The notes below the pieces were generated by a model that worked only from the letters and a program-made list of their open reading frames with translations, was not told where the DNA came from and ran no database searches. The position numbers and the translations under genes were made by a program. A stretch of DNA of 64,000 bases from Caballeronia glathei (GTDB taxonomy: Bacteria > Pseudomonadota > Gammaproteobacteria > Burkholderiales > Burkholderiaceae): assembly GCF_000698595.1 (NCBI RefSeq), contig NZ_JFHC01000012.1, positions 1 through 64,000 of the forward strand. The letters are read 5' to 3'. Positions 23,439-33,632 of this stretch are shown here, one piece after another. Each line of letters begins with the position of its first letter. The stretch's first letter is position 1.

Positions 23439-23466
23439 AAAAAGCCGCTCCGAGGAGCGGCTTTTT
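23439..23466. terminator. Bidirectional terminator between the GntR gene and gap
   Basis: Arms AAAAAGCCGCTCC (23439-23451) and GGAGCGGCTTTTT (23454-23466) with a 2-nt centre. There are flanking A and T runs on both sides and the neighbouring genes are convergent. Confidence 0.92.
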
Positions 23467-23502
23467 AGTCTGCGCGTGTCGAGCGGCAGAGCGCTCGCCG
23501 AT

Positions 23503-24513
23503 TTACTTCGCGTTCGCGAGCGCCACAGCCGTGTCCAGCATGCGGTTCGAGAAGCCCCACTCGTTGTCGTACCAGCTCGACACCTTCACCAGCCGGCCCG
23601 ACACTTTGGTCAGCGTCGCGTCGAAGGTCGACGACGCCGGGTTGTGGTTAAAGTCGATCGACACGAGCGGCGCGTCGTTGTAGCCGAGGATGCCCTTCAA
23701 CGCCCCTTCCGACGCTTCCTTCATGATCTTGTTGACTTCGTCGACCGTCGTGTCGCGCGCGGCGATGAACGACAGGTCGACCACCGACACGTTGATCGTC
23801 GGAACGCGGATCGCGTAGCCGTCGAGCTTGCCGTTCAGTTCCGGCAGCACGAGGCCCACCGCCGATGCGGCACCCGTCTTCGTCGGGATCTGGCTGTGCG
23901 TGGCCGAGCGCGCGCGGCGCAGGTCTTCGTGATACACGTCGGTCAGGACCTGGTCGTTCGTGTACGCGTGGATGGTCGTCATCAGGCCGTTCACGAGGCC
24001 GATCTTGTCGTTGAGCGGCTTGACGAGCGGCGCGAGGCAGTTCGTCGTGCACGATGCGTTCGAGATGACCGTATCCGACGCCTTCAGCACGTTGTGGTTC
24101 ACGCCGTAGACGATGGTCGCGTCGACGTCCTTGCCGCCCGGCGCCGAGATGATCACCTTCTTCGCGCCGCCCTTGATGTGCGCGCTCGCCTTTTCCTTCG
24201 TCGTGAAAAAGCCGGTGCACTCCATCACCACGTCGACGTTCAACTCGCCCCACGGCAGTTCCGCCGGGTTGCGGTTGGCGAGCACGCGGATCTTGTCGCC
24301 GTTCACGACGAGGTAGTCGCCGTCCACTTTCACATCGCCCGGGAACTTGCCGTGCGCCGTGTCGTATTGCGTCAGGTGCGCGTTCGTCTTGGCGTCGCCG
24401 AGATCGTTGATCGCGACGATCTCGATGTCATGCTTCTTGCCGTTTTCATAGAGGGCGCGCAGCGTGTTGCGGCCGATCCGGCCGTAGCCGTTGATTGCAA
24501 CGCGAATCGTCAT
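23503..24513 (-). CDS. gap: Glyceraldehyde-3-phosphate dehydrogenase
   Basis: This 336-residue glycolytic/Calvin-type enzyme has the NAD-binding [17 protein letters not shown] at residues 7-23 and the catalytic Cys in [17 protein letters not shown] near residue 155. The C-terminus is the conserved [20 protein letters not shown]. The Asp-type INDLGD after the second strand suggests NAD preference. It is followed, on the same strand, by no further gene. tkt lies 65 bp upstream in the same direction, a common pairing in betaproteobacteria. Confidence 0.98.
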   Translation of the reverse strand: MTIRVAINGYGRIGRNTLRALYENGKKHDIEIVAINDLGDAKTNAHLTQYDTAHGKFPGDVKVDGDYLVVNGDKIRVLANRNPAELPWGELNVDVVMECTGFFTTKEKASAHIKGGAKKVIISAPGGKDVDATIVYGVNHNVLKASDTVISNASCTTNCLAPLVKPLNDKIGLVNGLMTTIHAYTNDQVLTDVYHEDLRRARSATHSQIPTKTGAASAVGLVLPELNGKLDGYAIRVPTINVSVVDLSFIAARDTTVDEVNKIMKEASEGALKGILGYNDAPLVSIDFNHNPASSTFDATLTKVSGRLVKVSSWYDNEWGFSNRMLDTAVALANAK

Positions 24514-24578
24514 GGTCTATCTCCTGATGGCTGAAAAAATACTTCCAGTTCGCGGGGCGCCTGGGGCTTCGGTTGAAC

Positions 24579-26633
24579 TCAGACGCCGGCGAGCGCGGCC
24601 CGGGCCGTCTCGACGACGCGCTCGACGGTAAAGCCGAAATGCTTGAAGAGCGCGCCGGCCGGTGCGGATTCGCCGAACGAATCGATGCCGACCACGCCGC
24701 CTTCCAGACCTACATACTTGCGCCAGAAATCCGTCACGCCGGCTTCGATCGCCACGCGCACGACGCCCTTCGGCAGCACGCGCTCACGGTACTCGGCGTC
24801 CTGCCTGTCGAAAACATTGGTCGACGGCATCGACACGACGCGCGCGCCGATGCCTTCCTGCGCGAGCTTCTCGACGGCTTCCATGGCCAGTTGCACTTCC
24901 GAACCCGTCGCAATCAGGATGATCTTGCGCGCGGGGATGTCGTCGTTCCAGTCGCGCAGCACGTAGCCGCCCTTCGCGATGTTCGCGATCTGCACGTCGT
25001 TGCGCGGCGAGAACTGCAGGTTCTGGCGGCTGAAGATCAGCGTCGACGGACCCTGATGCCCGATCGCCTCGGTCCAGGCCACGGCCGTCTCGACCGTGTC
25101 GGCGGGACGCCACGTCGTGAGTTGCGGGATCAGGCGCAGGCTCGACACGTGCTCGATGGACTGGTGCGTCGGGCCGTCTTCGCCGAGACCGATCGAGTCG
25201 TGCGTAAACACGAAGATCGAGCGCGACTTCATCAGCGCGGCGACGCGCAGCGCGTTGCGGCTGTAGTCCGAGAACGTGAGGAACGTGCCGCCGAACGGAC
25301 GGTAGCCGCCGTGCAGCGCCATGCCGTTGATGGCCGCGCTCATGCCGAATTCGCGCACGCCGTAGTTGATGTGATTGCCCCACTGGATGCCCTTCGCGTC
25401 CGGGTTGGCGTTTTCCGCGTCGCCGGCTGCGCGCACGGGCCTGGACGCCTTCCAGTTCGTGAGGTTCGAGCCCGTCAGGTCGGCGGAACCGCCGAGCAGT
25501 TCCGGCAGCGCGGCAGCGAGCCCTTCGAGGGCCTGCTGCGACGCCTTGCGCGTGGCAACCGTTTCGGCCCGCTCGTTCGCGCCTTCGATGATCTTCTTCA
25601 CGTCCGCCGCCCAGCTCGCCGGCAGATCGCCGTTCATGCGGCGCGTGAATTCGGCGGCCTCTCCCGGATGCTTCGCGCGGTAGGCGTCGAACGCCTTGTT
25701 CCACTGCGCTTCCAGGTGCGCGCCCTGCTCCTTCGCGTCCCACGCCGCATAGACTTCCTGCGGGATCACGAACGGCTCGTACGGCCAGCCGATCGCGGCG
25801 CGCGTGTCGGCGATTTCCTTCGGTCCGAGCGGCGCACCGTGCGCGTCGTGGCCGCCCGCCTTCGTCGGCGCGCCCTTGCCGATCACCGTGCGGCAGCAGA
25901 TCAGCGTCGGCTTGTCCGACTTCTTCGCTTGCGCGATGGCCGCGTCGACCGCGTCGACGTCATGGCCGTCCACCGCGCGGATCACGTTCCAGCCGTAGGC
26001 CTCGAAGCGCTTCGGCGTGTCGTCGTGGAACCAGTGCTCGACGTGGCCGTCGATCGAGATGCCGTTGTCGTCGTAGAGCGCGATCAGCTTGTTCAGCCCG
26101 AGCGTGCCCGCGAACGAGCACGCCTCGTGCGAAATGCCTTCCATCAGGCAGCCATCGCCGAGAAACACGTATGTATGGTGATCGACGATCGATGCGCCGT
26201 CCTTGTTGAACTCGGCGGCGAGCAGCGCCTCGGCGAGCGCCATGCCGACCGCGTTCGCGAGACCCTGGCCGAGCGGCCCGGTGGTCGTCTCGACGCCCGC
26301 CGTCATGCCCACTTCCGGATGGCCCGGCGTCTTCGAGTGCAACTGGCGGAAGTTCTTCAGCTCCGACATCGGCAGATCGTAGCCGGTCAGGTGCAGCAGC
26401 GAATACAGCAGCATCGAGCCGTGCCCGTTCGACAGCACGAAGCGGTCGCGGTCGGCCCAGTGCGGGTTCTTCGGGTTGTGCTTCAGGTGGCGCGACCAGA
26501 GCGCGACGCCGATTTCCGCCATGCCCATCGGCATGCCCGGATGGCCGGAATTGGCTTGTTGAACGGCATCCATCGACAGCGCGCGAATCGCGTTGGCCAT
26601 CAGGGCGGTTTGGCTGGAGGTCGGGGTCGTCAT
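24579..26633 (-). CDS. tkt: Transketolase
   Basis: This 684-residue enzyme starts at the ATG at 26633 ([24 protein letters not shown]). It transfers two-carbon ketol units in the pentose phosphate pathway using thiamine diphosphate. Signatures are the N-terminal [19 protein letters not shown], the ThDP-binding [25 protein letters not shown] near residue 155, and the transketolase-2 motif [19 protein letters not shown] near 470. The extra 40 residues open upstream lack typical composition and are ignored. gap follows in the same direction. Confidence 0.98.
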   Translation of the reverse strand: MTTPTSSQTALMANAIRALSMDAVQQANSGHPGMPMGMAEIGVALWSRHLKHNPKNPHWADRDRFVLSNGHGSMLLYSLLHLTGYDLPMSELKNFRQLHSKTPGHPEVGMTAGVETTTGPLGQGLANAVGMALAEALLAAEFNKDGASIVDHHTYVFLGDGCLMEGISHEACSFAGTLGLNKLIALYDDNGISIDGHVEHWFHDDTPKRFEAYGWNVIRAVDGHDVDAVDAAIAQAKKSDKPTLICCRTVIGKGAPTKAGGHDAHGAPLGPKEIADTRAAIGWPYEPFVIPQEVYAAWDAKEQGAHLEAQWNKAFDAYRAKHPGEAAEFTRRMNGDLPASWAADVKKIIEGANERAETVATRKASQQALEGLAAALPELLGGSADLTGSNLTNWKASRPVRAAGDAENANPDAKGIQWGNHINYGVREFGMSAAINGMALHGGYRPFGGTFLTFSDYSRNALRVAALMKSRSIFVFTHDSIGLGEDGPTHQSIEHVSSLRLIPQLTTWRPADTVETAVAWTEAIGHQGPSTLIFSRQNLQFSPRNDVQIANIAKGGYVLRDWNDDIPARKIILIATGSEVQLAMEAVEKLAQEGIGARVVSMPSTNVFDRQDAEYRERVLPKGVVRVAIEAGVTDFWRKYVGLEGGVVGIDSFGESAPAGALFKHFGFTVERVVETARAALAGV

Positions 26634-27093
26634 GTCGGGTTCGGTAAGTCCTGAAATGATCCTTGGGTGTTTCTGGATGACGCCGGGCGGCCGCGAAACC
26701 ACGTGTTCAGGACCCGGAACGACGAGAAACGAGGAGGATCGGGGGACCGTCATTCTAACAGACAGGCCTGATTGACATTACGCGAATGGCGTCTTCTGCC
26801 GGTACATCGGCGGACCGCCCGCGCGTCGCCGCACACGCGCCGTGCCGTGGACAGCGGGCACGGTCCCTGCATCGTGGCACGCGTGCGTGAACGTCTGCCG
26901 CGGCGGCGTATCGAAGGGGTGAAACGGCGCGCGCCGGGCGCTTTCCCCCATGTTTGCGCGTGATTGCGGGCGGACAGCGTCCGCCCGCCGGCGCGTGCGG
27001 AGCATGCCGGCGAGCGCCGCGTGGACGGCGTTTTCCGTCGAAACGTCATGGCACAATGCATGCTCCCCGCTCTGGCTCCAAGGAGTATTCCCG
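26634..27093. other. Intergenic region upstream of tkt and the VOC gene
   Basis: About 460 bp between two divergent genes. Frames on both strands across 26750-27060 are arginine/histidine-rich shadows with no recognisable domain. No reliable promoter pair was fixed. Confidence 0.45.
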
Positions 27094-27507
27094 ATGACCG
27101 ATCCTCGCCCGGCCGACGTGCCCTGGTTGACGCCCTACCTGACCGTGCGCGACGCGCGCGTCGCCACCGGCTTCTACGAGCAGGCGCTGGGGTTCGTCGT
27201 GCGGGACAGTGTCCACGACGACGGCGCGATCATCCACGTCGAAATGACCTATCGCGGACAATTGATCCTGATGTTCGCGCCCGAGGGCGCCTACGGTTCG
27301 CAGGCGCGTACGCCGAAGAGTTCGGGCATGATGGCGCCGCAGTCGTTCTATTTGTATGTCGACGACGTGGACGCGACCTATGCCCGCGCGCTCGCCGTCG
27401 GCGCGAAGCCGCTGATCGAGCCGCAGGACCAGTTCTGGGGCGACCGCTTCGCGCAGTTCGAGGACCCGGACGGCTATCGCTGGGCGATCGCGCGGCACCT
27501 GAACTAG
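27094..27507 (+). CDS. VOC-superfamily (glyoxalase/bleomycin-resistance-like) protein
   Basis: This 137-residue protein starts at the ATG at 27094 with AAGGAGT nearby. It has one paired betaalphabetabetabeta module of the VOC fold: TPYLTVRDARVATGFYEQALGF at the start, FYLYVDDVDATYARALAVGAKPLIEP in the middle, and a closing QFWGDRFAQFEDPDGYRWAIARHL. The PhnB-like DxxGDRxxxFxDPxGxxW ending is typical of metal-binding VOC proteins of unknown substrate. An in-frame extension to 26950 is not supported. The biochemical role cannot be assigned. Confidence 0.88.
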   Translation: MTDPRPADVPWLTPYLTVRDARVATGFYEQALGFVVRDSVHDDGAIIHVEMTYRGQLILMFAPEGAYGSQARTPKSSGMMAPQSFYLYVDDVDATYARALAVGAKPLIEPQDQFWGDRFAQFEDPDGYRWAIARHLN

Positions 27508-27554
27508 ACCGGTGCCGGCGGCGCAACGCTGCGATGTTTCGCCGCACCCGCAAC

Positions 27555-27579
27555 GCGCAATGTGCACTGCGCATTGCGC
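27555..27579. repeat. Small inverted repeat between the VOC gene and rsmE
   Basis: GCGCAATG (27555-27562) and CATTGCGC (27572-27579) with a 9-nt loop. There is no T-tract, so the role is unclear. Confidence 0.5.
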
Positions 27580-27650
27580 ACTCAACCCTTTCACGCCCGC
27601 CTTGCCATTGGCCGGCGCGCACCCCGAGCCGGCCGCCGGCGATCCATGAC

Positions 27651-28388
27651 ATGCCACGCTTCTTTGTCGACGGCCCGCTCGCCGCGGGCGACACCCTTCC
27701 CCTTCCCGACGACGTCGTGCGACACGTCCACGTCCTGCGCCTGCAAGCGGGCGAGCCCGTCACGCTTTTCAACGGCGCGGGCGGCGAGTATCGCGCCGAG
27801 CTGACGGATATCGCGAAACGCACGGTGCTCGCGCGGATCGGCGAGCATATCGACCGCGAAGCCGAGCCGCCGTACCGGGTGACGCTTGCGCAAGGCATCG
27901 CGGGCGGCGACAAGATGGACTGGCTGATCGAGAAGTCCGTCGAACTGGGCGTGGCGGCGGTGGCGCCGCTGACGGCGGAACGCGGCGTCGTGCGTCTCGC
28001 GGGCGAGCGCGCGCAAAAGCGGCAGGCGCACTGGCAGGCGCTCGTGCGCGCGGCGTGCGAGCAGTGCGGCCGCAACCGGATTCCGGATGTCGCGCCGCCT
28101 CGCGACCTGCACGCGTGGCTCGATCAGTTGCCGGCTGCCGTCGACGGCGAACTGCGCCTGCTCCTTTCGCCGCGTGCCGACGTGGATTTCGCGTCGCTGC
28201 CGGCGGCCGCGCCCGCCGCGCCGGTGACGCTGCTGATCGGCCCCGAAGGTGGGTGTTCGGCGGCGGAGGAAGCGGCGATCGTCGGTGCGGGTTTCGCGGC
28301 GCTCTCGCTCGGGCCGCGCATCCTGCGCACGGAGACGGCGGGGATCGCGGTGCTGGCGGCGTTTGCGGCGCGGTGGGGCGGGTGGTGA
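27651..28388 (+). CDS. rsmE: 16S rRNA (uracil-1498-N3)-methyltransferase RsmE
   Basis: This 245-residue SPOUT methyltransferase modifies U1498 of 16S rRNA with S-adenosylmethionine. It has an N-terminal PUA-like domain (MPRFFVDGPLAAGDTLPLPDDVVRHVHVLRLQAGE) and a C-terminal knot with the motifs LLIGPEGGCSAAEEAAI and LGPRILRTETAGIAVLAA. The ATG at 27651 is chosen because the protein then begins exactly as RsmE usually does. A terminator follows at 28483. Confidence 0.96.
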   Translation: MPRFFVDGPLAAGDTLPLPDDVVRHVHVLRLQAGEPVTLFNGAGGEYRAELTDIAKRTVLARIGEHIDREAEPPYRVTLAQGIAGGDKMDWLIEKSVELGVAAVAPLTAERGVVRLAGERAQKRQAHWQALVRAACEQCGRNRIPDVAPPRDLHAWLDQLPAAVDGELRLLLSPRADVDFASLPAAAPAAPVTLLIGPEGGCSAAEEAAIVGAGFAALSLGPRILRTETAGIAVLAAFAARWGGW

Positions 28389-28482
28389 GTTCGGGCGTCG
28401 CCGGCGAAATGCGCAGCTAGCGCAGGCAGGCGTCCGGCGGCACGGCCAGACGGGCAAGACGGCGACGGAGACGGTCAACAAA

Positions 28483-28513
28483 AAAGCCGGTCATCGAATC
28501 GATGACCGGCTTT
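28483..28513. terminator. Bidirectional terminator between rsmE and the barstar gene
   Basis: Perfect arms AAAGCCGGTCATCGA (28483-28497) and its complement (28499-28513) around a single A. An A-run precedes it; the neighbouring genes converge here. Confidence 0.9.
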
Positions 28514-28552
28514 CTGCTGAAGCGAACGACATCCGCCCGTCAGGCAGACAAC

Positions 28553-29116
28553 TCAGGCGAACGAGTAGAACACCCGGAACGCCACGCGCCGCTCGGCCCA
28601 GAATTCGGCGGCTTCGCGGAACACGTCGAGCAGCGTCTCGCGCCCTTCCTTGTCGAACTTCTGCGCGATCGGCAGCGCTTCGAGCACGATCACGAAGCCC
28701 GGCTGCGAACCTGCCTTCTGCACGAGATCGGTCAGGCAATCGTAGAGCGCGTCGTAATTCTTGCCGAAATGCTTGGGAAACAGGAACGAAGTCGCAATGG
28801 TTTCGAGCACTTCCTGCTTGCTCTGCGCCTGCCCGCAATAGGCATACAGAAAGTGCTGGCCGAGCCGGTTCGCCTCGTCGGCCAGTTCCTGCACGCGAAA
28901 CGCGCGTATCGACTGCACGATGTTCGATCGCACCGTCCTGAAAAGACTCATAGACCCCTCGTCCAATGGAGACAGCGCCGGGTTCGGTTCGTCGTCGGGT
29001 CTGTTGTCGTGTTCAGTCGTGCGCAGCCGCAGTACTCGCTGGAACAGGTTGCCATCGCCGGTGGCGAAAAGATCACCCGCCGCACCGTTGCCGTGCGCGT
29101 AGATGTTGTCGCTCAT
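28553..29116 (-). CDS. Barstar-family ribonuclease inhibitor
   Basis: 187 residues from the ATG at 29116. The barstar domain is the C-terminal about 95 residues, with YAYCGQAQSKQEVLETIATSFLFPKHFGKNYDALYDCLTDL, the helix-strand region that blocks the barnase active site. The N-terminal about 55 residues (MSDNIYAHGNGAAGDLFATG) are outside the domain. An ATG at 28951 with a GAGGGG SD would give a 132-residue form, and one at 29125 a slightly longer form. The gene lies 16 bp downstream of the RNase, the classic toxin-immunity order. It acts in the cytoplasm to protect the producer. Confidence 0.9.
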   Translation of the reverse strand: MSDNIYAHGNGAAGDLFATGDGNLFQRVLRLRTTEHDNRPDDEPNPALSPLDEGSMSLFRTVRSNIVQSIRAFRVQELADEANRLGQHFLYAYCGQAQSKQEVLETIATSFLFPKHFGKNYDALYDCLTDLVQKAGSQPGFVIVLEALPIAQKFDKEGRETLLDVFREAAEFWAERRVAFRVFYSFA

Positions 29117-29132
29117 TCCGTTCATCCCGAAG

Positions 29133-29621
29133 TTATCCCGCAATGCGTTTAAAACTGGCGTAATGATCGCCGGAGTAATAACAGTCATCGATCTGCCGCC
29201 GGGGTCCACCACACACGATCCGGCGTGCGCCGCGGTTGCGGGCTCGCGGCGTGGGGACGGTGTATTCGTGGTAGTAGCCGCGCGGGTGCGGCGGAAGCAA
29301 ACGCTCGCGGTTGCCGAATACGACGCCGTCTTTCTCGAACGGGAACGGACCGCCTGCCTCGATCCGCTGCAGCGTCTCGACGGCCTGTTTCGGCAACTGC
29401 GAGCGGGTGACGGTTCCGAGACCGTCCGCTTCGCCCTGCCTGGCCTCCTGCGTACGCGGCGCAACCGAGGCGTCCGGCTGGATCGAAAGCGCCTGGACCC
29501 CGGCCGCGGCACTCGCAGCGGCCGCCGGCTCAAGCGTCTCGCGGCCGTGTTCGCCTTTCCCACAGCCGCCCAGAGCCACGCAAAGCGCGATGAGGCAGTG
29601 AAGAAACCACGTGCGCTTCAC
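29133..29621 (-). CDS. Barnase-type guanyl-specific ribonuclease (N1/T1 family), exported
   Basis: 162 residues from the GTG at 29621. The signal MKRTWFLHCLIALCVALGGC ends in a lipobox-like LGGC, suggesting a lipoprotein or secreted protein. A linker rich in Ala and Gln follows. The RNase domain occupies the last about 85 residues. It shows the catalytic triad region: Glu in YYHEYTV, Arg in GARRIVCGGP and His in YYSGDHYASFKRI; FPFEKDGVVFGNRE is also a family hallmark. It cleaves RNA after G. The barstar inhibitor gene follows directly. Confidence 0.92.
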   Translation of the reverse strand: MKRTWFLHCLIALCVALGGCGKGEHGRETLEPAAAASAAAGVQALSIQPDASVAPRTQEARQGEADGLGTVTRSQLPKQAVETLQRIEAGGPFPFEKDGVVFGNRERLLPPHPRGYYHEYTVPTPRARNRGARRIVCGGPRRQIDDCYYSGDHYASFKRIAG

Positions 29622-29945
29622 GAAGCAATGTCCCCGCGAAAAACCAAGAATTCGACGCCCATGAAAGACGTAAGGGTATCGCTAATGCCCCCCGGAATCA
29701 ACGCTCGGCCGGGAAATGGAAGCGCTCCGGCCCCTGGAGCCTTGCGTCGCGGGCGATCGGCAAACTTGTCCGAAACTCTTTTTTAGCCCGAATCTGAGAG
29801 ATTTTTATCTCACTCACGATAATAATTCGACCCAGGCAAGGCTCAGAAGCCCGAAGCAGGCATCGCCTCTCTTGCGGACGGTTTCGCGGCGATCGCCGTC
29901 GCCATTGCTGTTTGGAGGAGACGCAAATCCCCTTGCATGCCTCGG
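29622..29945. other. Intergenic region, possible small RNA locus
   Basis: No protein gene is supported. The stretch 29780-29830 is AT-rich, with a GAGATTTTTATCTC dyad and a GATAATAAT element that could serve as a plus-strand -10. A Rho-independent terminator with no matching upstream gene follows at 29946, so a short plus-strand transcript is possible. Confidence 0.35.
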
Positions 29946-29976
29946 GCGTGCCGGATGTCCGGCACGCTTTTTTTTT
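29946..29976 (+). terminator. Orphan intrinsic terminator, plus strand
   Basis: Arms GCGTGCCGGA (29946-29955) and TCCGGCACGC (29958-29967), 2-nt loop, then nine Ts. It fits only plus-strand transcription, yet both flanking genes are on the minus strand. Confidence 0.85.
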
Positions 29977-30069
29977 CGTTCTGGGGATCGAGGCCAGAGA
30001 TCGGGGAAATGCCGCGACGGCGCGCGCCGCCGCGGATTGGCCGGCCGGGCTCGTCGCGAGCCCGCCGGA

Positions 30070-32364
30070 TCAGCGCGTGGCGTAGGCGTCCGCCACCAGC
30101 AGCGCCGTCATGTTGACGATGCGCCGCACCGTCGCCGACGCGGTGAGCACATGCACCGGCTTCGCCGCGCCGAGCAGGATCGGCCCGATCGCGATGTTGT
30201 TGCCCGCCGCCACCTTCAGCAGGTTGTACGAGATGTTCGCCGCATCGATGTTCGGCAGGATCAGCAGGTTCGCGTCGCCTTCGAGCGTCGACTCGGGAAT
30301 GATGTCCTTGCGCAGGTTCGAGTCGAGCGCCACGTCGCCGTGCATTTCGCCGTCCACTTCCAGCTCCGGCGCGCGTTCCTTCAGAATGGCGAGCACGTCG
30401 CGCATCTTCTGCGCGGTCGGCGCGTTGCTCGTGCCGAAGTTCGAATGCGACAGGAGCGCGATCTTCGGCGCGATGCCGAAGCGGCGCACTTCCTCGGCGG
30501 CCATGATCGTGATTTCTGCGAGTTGCTCGGGCGTCGGATCGACGTTCACGTGCGTATCGACGAGGAAAATCTGCCGGCCCGGCAGAATCAGCGCGTTCAT
30601 CGCGGCGTACACCGTCGCGCCTTCCTTCTTGCCGAGCACCTGGTCGATGAAATGCAGATGCCGATGCGTCGTGCTGATCGTGCCGCAGATCATGCCGTCG
30701 GCTTCGCCCTTCTTGACCAGCATCGCGCCGATCAGCGTGGTGCGGCGGCGCATTTCCAGCTTCGCCATCTGCGCGCTGATACCCTTTCGCGCCATCATCG
30801 AGTGATAGGTCTGCCAGAAGTCGCGATAGCGCTCGTCGTGATCGGTGTCGACCACGCTGAAATCCGCGCCCGGCGTGAGCCGCAGGCCGAATTTCTGAAT
30901 GCGCTGCTCGATGACGGCCGGCCGGCCGATCAGGATCGGCCTCGCGATCTTCTCGTCCACGGCAATCTGCACCGCGCGCAGCACGCGCTCTTCCTCGCCC
31001 TCCGCGAACACGATGCGCTTCTTCTCCGGCTCCACGCTGCGCGCGAGCTGGAACACCGGCTTCATCGTCGTGCCGCTGTGGTAGACGAACTGTTGCAGAT
31101 GCTGCTCGTAGGCGTCCATGTCCTCGATCGGACGCGTGGCCACGCCCGAATCCATCGCCGCACGGGCGACGGCCGGCGCGATCTTCACGATCAGGCGCGG
31201 ATCGAAGGGCTTCGGAATCAGGTACTCCGGACCGAACGACAGATCCTGGATGCCGTAAGCCGTCGCGACGATATCGCTCTGCTCCTGGCGTGCCAGTTCC
31301 GCGATCGCGTTCACCGCCGCGATTTCCATCTCGCGCGTGACGGTGGTCGCGCCCGCGTCGAGCGCGCCACGGAAGATGAACGGGAAGCAGAGGACGTTGT
31401 TGACCTGGTTCGGGTAATCCGTGCGGCCGGTGGCGAGCACGGCGTCGGGACGCACCTGCAGCGCGACTTCCGGCAGGATTTCGGGCGTCGGGTTGGCGAG
31501 CGCGAGAATCAGCGGCTTGTCCGCCATGCCCTTCACCATTTCCGGCTTCAGCACGCCGCCGGCCGACAGGCCGAGGAACACGTCGGCGCCGTCGATCACC
31601 TCCACGAGCGTGCGCGCGCTGGTTTCGCGGGCGAAGCGCTCCTTGTCCGGGTCCATCAGCTCGACGCGGCCCTTGTAGACGACGCCCGCCAGATCCGTCA
31701 CATAAATGTTCTCGAGCTTCATGCCGAGATCGACGAGCAGGTCCAGGCACGCGAGCGCCGCAGCACCCGCGCCGGACGCGACGAGCTTCACCTCGCCGAT
31801 GTGCTTGCCGACCACCTTCAGCCCGTTGGTGATCGCCGCCGCGACGACGATGGCGGTGCCGTGCTGGTCGTCGTGGAAGACCGGGATCTTCATGCGCTTC
31901 CTGCATTCCCGCTCGACGATGAAGCAGTCCGGCGCCTTGATGTCTTCCAGATTGATGCCGCCGAAGGTGGGTTCGAGCGCGGCGATCACGTCGACGAGCT
32001 TGTGCGGGTCCATCTCGTTCAGCTCGATGTCGAACACGTCGATGCCGGCGAACTTCTTGAAGAGCACCGCCTTGCCTTCCATCACCGGCTTCGACGCGAG
32101 CGGCCCGATGTTGCCGAGCCCGAGCACCGCCGTGCCGTTCGTGACCACGCCGACCAGGTTGCTGCGCGCGGTGAAGCGCGCGGCGTTCAGCGGATCTTCG
32201 ACAATCGCTTCGCACGCGAACGCGACGCCCGGCGAATACGCCAGCGCGAGGTCGCGCTGGTTGATCATCTGCTTGGTCGGCGCGATGGCGATCTTGCCGG
32301 GGGTCGGGAATTCGTGGTAATCGAGCGCAGCTTCGCGCAATTTGGTATTGGCGGGTGTCGTCAT
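30070..32364 (-). CDS. maeB: NADP-dependent malic enzyme, fused to a phosphotransacetylase-like domain
   Basis: 764 residues from the ATG at 32364 ([20 protein letters not shown]). The N-terminal 430 residues are malic enzyme ([68 protein letters not shown]), converting malate to pyruvate, CO2 and NADPH. The C-terminal about 330 residues resemble phosphate acetyltransferase ([31 protein letters not shown]), usually non-catalytic and regulatory in MaeB. Length is typical. Upstream in-frame codons to 32520 are not part of the enzyme. It is divergent from thiL. Confidence 0.96.
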   Translation of the reverse strand: MTTPANTKLREAALDYHEFPTPGKIAIAPTKQMINQRDLALAYSPGVAFACEAIVEDPLNAARFTARSNLVGVVTNGTAVLGLGNIGPLASKPVMEGKAVLFKKFAGIDVFDIELNEMDPHKLVDVIAALEPTFGGINLEDIKAPDCFIVERECRKRMKIPVFHDDQHGTAIVVAAAITNGLKVVGKHIGEVKLVASGAGAAALACLDLLVDLGMKLENIYVTDLAGVVYKGRVELMDPDKERFARETSARTLVEVIDGADVFLGLSAGGVLKPEMVKGMADKPLILALANPTPEILPEVALQVRPDAVLATGRTDYPNQVNNVLCFPFIFRGALDAGATTVTREMEIAAVNAIAELARQEQSDIVATAYGIQDLSFGPEYLIPKPFDPRLIVKIAPAVARAAMDSGVATRPIEDMDAYEQHLQQFVYHSGTTMKPVFQLARSVEPEKKRIVFAEGEEERVLRAVQIAVDEKIARPILIGRPAVIEQRIQKFGLRLTPGADFSVVDTDHDERYRDFWQTYHSMMARKGISAQMAKLEMRRRTTLIGAMLVKKGEADGMICGTISTTHRHLHFIDQVLGKKEGATVYAAMNALILPGRQIFLVDTHVNVDPTPEQLAEITIMAAEEVRRFGIAPKIALLSHSNFGTSNAPTAQKMRDVLAILKERAPELEVDGEMHGDVALDSNLRKDIIPESTLEGDANLLILPNIDAANISYNLLKVAAGNNIAIGPILLGAAKPVHVLTASATVRRIVNMTALLVADAYATR

Positions 32365-32615
32365 GAGGCGGGCTAGCAGTGCGAGATTAGAATAGAAGTT
32401 CGAACGCATTGTAGCGCCATTCCCGCGCCAACTCGGGTTGCAATCCATGCAATTCGGGTGCAACTGTCGCGACTTGATCTGGCTGAAAGCGTAGTGCCGA
32501 CAAGGCTCCGGCGGTGTCAATTGCGTTCAACGAGATGCAACGCGCAGGGATCGTCTGCATTTTTTGCGCGCCGATGTCCATTCCAAGATTCCTAATTCGC
32601 CTTTCCGGGCTCACG

Positions 32616-33632
32616 ATGCTCTCCGAGTTTTCACTGATCGAACGTTTCTTCGCGCGCCGGGCCGCAACGCCCCGCGTGCGCAACGACGCGCCGCTTGCGC
32701 CGCGTGCGGCGCTCGGCATCGGCGACGATTGCGCGCTCATCGCCCCGCCCGCGGGCCAGCAGCTCGCGATATCGACGGACATGCTGGTCGAAGGCCGGCA
32801 CTTTTTCGCCGACGTCGATCCGCATGCGCTAGGCCACAAGGCGCTCGCCGTGAACCTGTCGGACCTGGCCGCGATGGGCGCGGCGCCGCGCGCGTTCACG
32901 CTCGCGCTCGCGCTGCCGCGCGCCGACGAACGCTGGCTCGAAGCCTTCAGCGACGGCCTCTTCGCGCTCGCGGAGCGCTTCGACTGCGAGCTGGTCGGCG
33001 GCGACACGACGAGCGGTCCGCTCAATATCTGCATCACCGTGTTCGGCGACGTGCCGTCGCATGCTGCACTGCGACGCGACGCCGCGCGGCCCGGCGACGA
33101 CATCTGGGTATCCGGCATGCTCGGCGATGCGCGGGCGGGACTCGGCGTCCTGCGCGGCGAATGGCGCGTGGAAGACGACGCGTCGGCCGCGTACCTCAAG
33201 CGCGCGCTGGAGCGCCCGGAGCCGCGCGTCGCGCTGGGCCTCGCGCTTCGCGGCGTCGCGCACGCGGCCCTCGACATCTCCGACGGCCTCGCCGGCGACC
33301 TCATGCATATCCTGAAGCGCTCGGGCGTGAGCGCGGTCGTGAACGCGGACGCCGTGCCGTGCTCGGCCGTGCTCTCGGGACTGCCGGTCGACGCACGCCG
33401 CGCATGCGCGCTCGCCGGCGGCGACGATTACGAGCTGTGCTTCACGGCGCCCGCCGGCGCGGCGCCGGAGATCGCGCGGATCGGCGAGCGCGTGGGCGTG
33501 CCGGTTACGCGCATCGGTACAATCGAGCCCGTTCCTGCCGCCGGGCGCGCGCCGTCCATTGCGTGGCGCGATGCCGGGGGCGCTCCGCTTTCCCTGACCT
33601 TGCAAGGCTTCGACCATTTTCATGCAGACTGA
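32616..33632 (+). CDS. thiL: Thiamine-monophosphate kinase ThiL
   Basis: This 338-residue enzyme phosphorylates thiamine monophosphate to thiamine diphosphate with ATP. Motifs are GIGDDCALI near residue 35, the substrate loop STDMLVEGRHFF, KALAVNLSDLAAMGAAPRAFTLALALP and GGDTTSGPL. The C-terminal ATP-grasping DISDGLAGDLMHI and GGDDYELCFTAP are intact. The ATG at 32616 is chosen; the frame is open to 32514 but only into leader sequence. It overlaps pgpA by 11 nt. Confidence 0.96.
   Translation: MLSEFSLIERFFARRAATPRVRNDAPLAPRAALGIGDDCALIAPPAGQQLAISTDMLVEGRHFFADVDPHALGHKALAVNLSDLAAMGAAPRAFTLALALPRADERWLEAFSDGLFALAERFDCELVGGDTTSGPLNICITVFGDVPSHAALRRDAARPGDDIWVSGMLGDARAGLGVLRGEWRVEDDASAAYLKRALERPEPRVALGLALRGVAHAALDISDGLAGDLMHILKRSGVSAVVNADAVPCSAVLSGLPVDARRACALAGGDDYELCFTAPAGAAPEIARIGERVGVPVTRIGTIEPVPAAGRAPSIAWRDAGGAPLSLTLQGFDHFHAD

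Noticed and set aside
24573..26654. 693-residue plus-strand open frame
   Set aside because: Exact antisense of tkt with shadow composition.
26750..27061. Short minus-strand frames of about 100 residues
   Set aside because: Arg/Thr/His-rich, no SD or family resemblance; likely untranslated.
29716..32376. 886-residue plus-strand open frame
   Set aside because: Antisense to maeB with Arg/His/Asp-rich composition; maeB is unambiguous.
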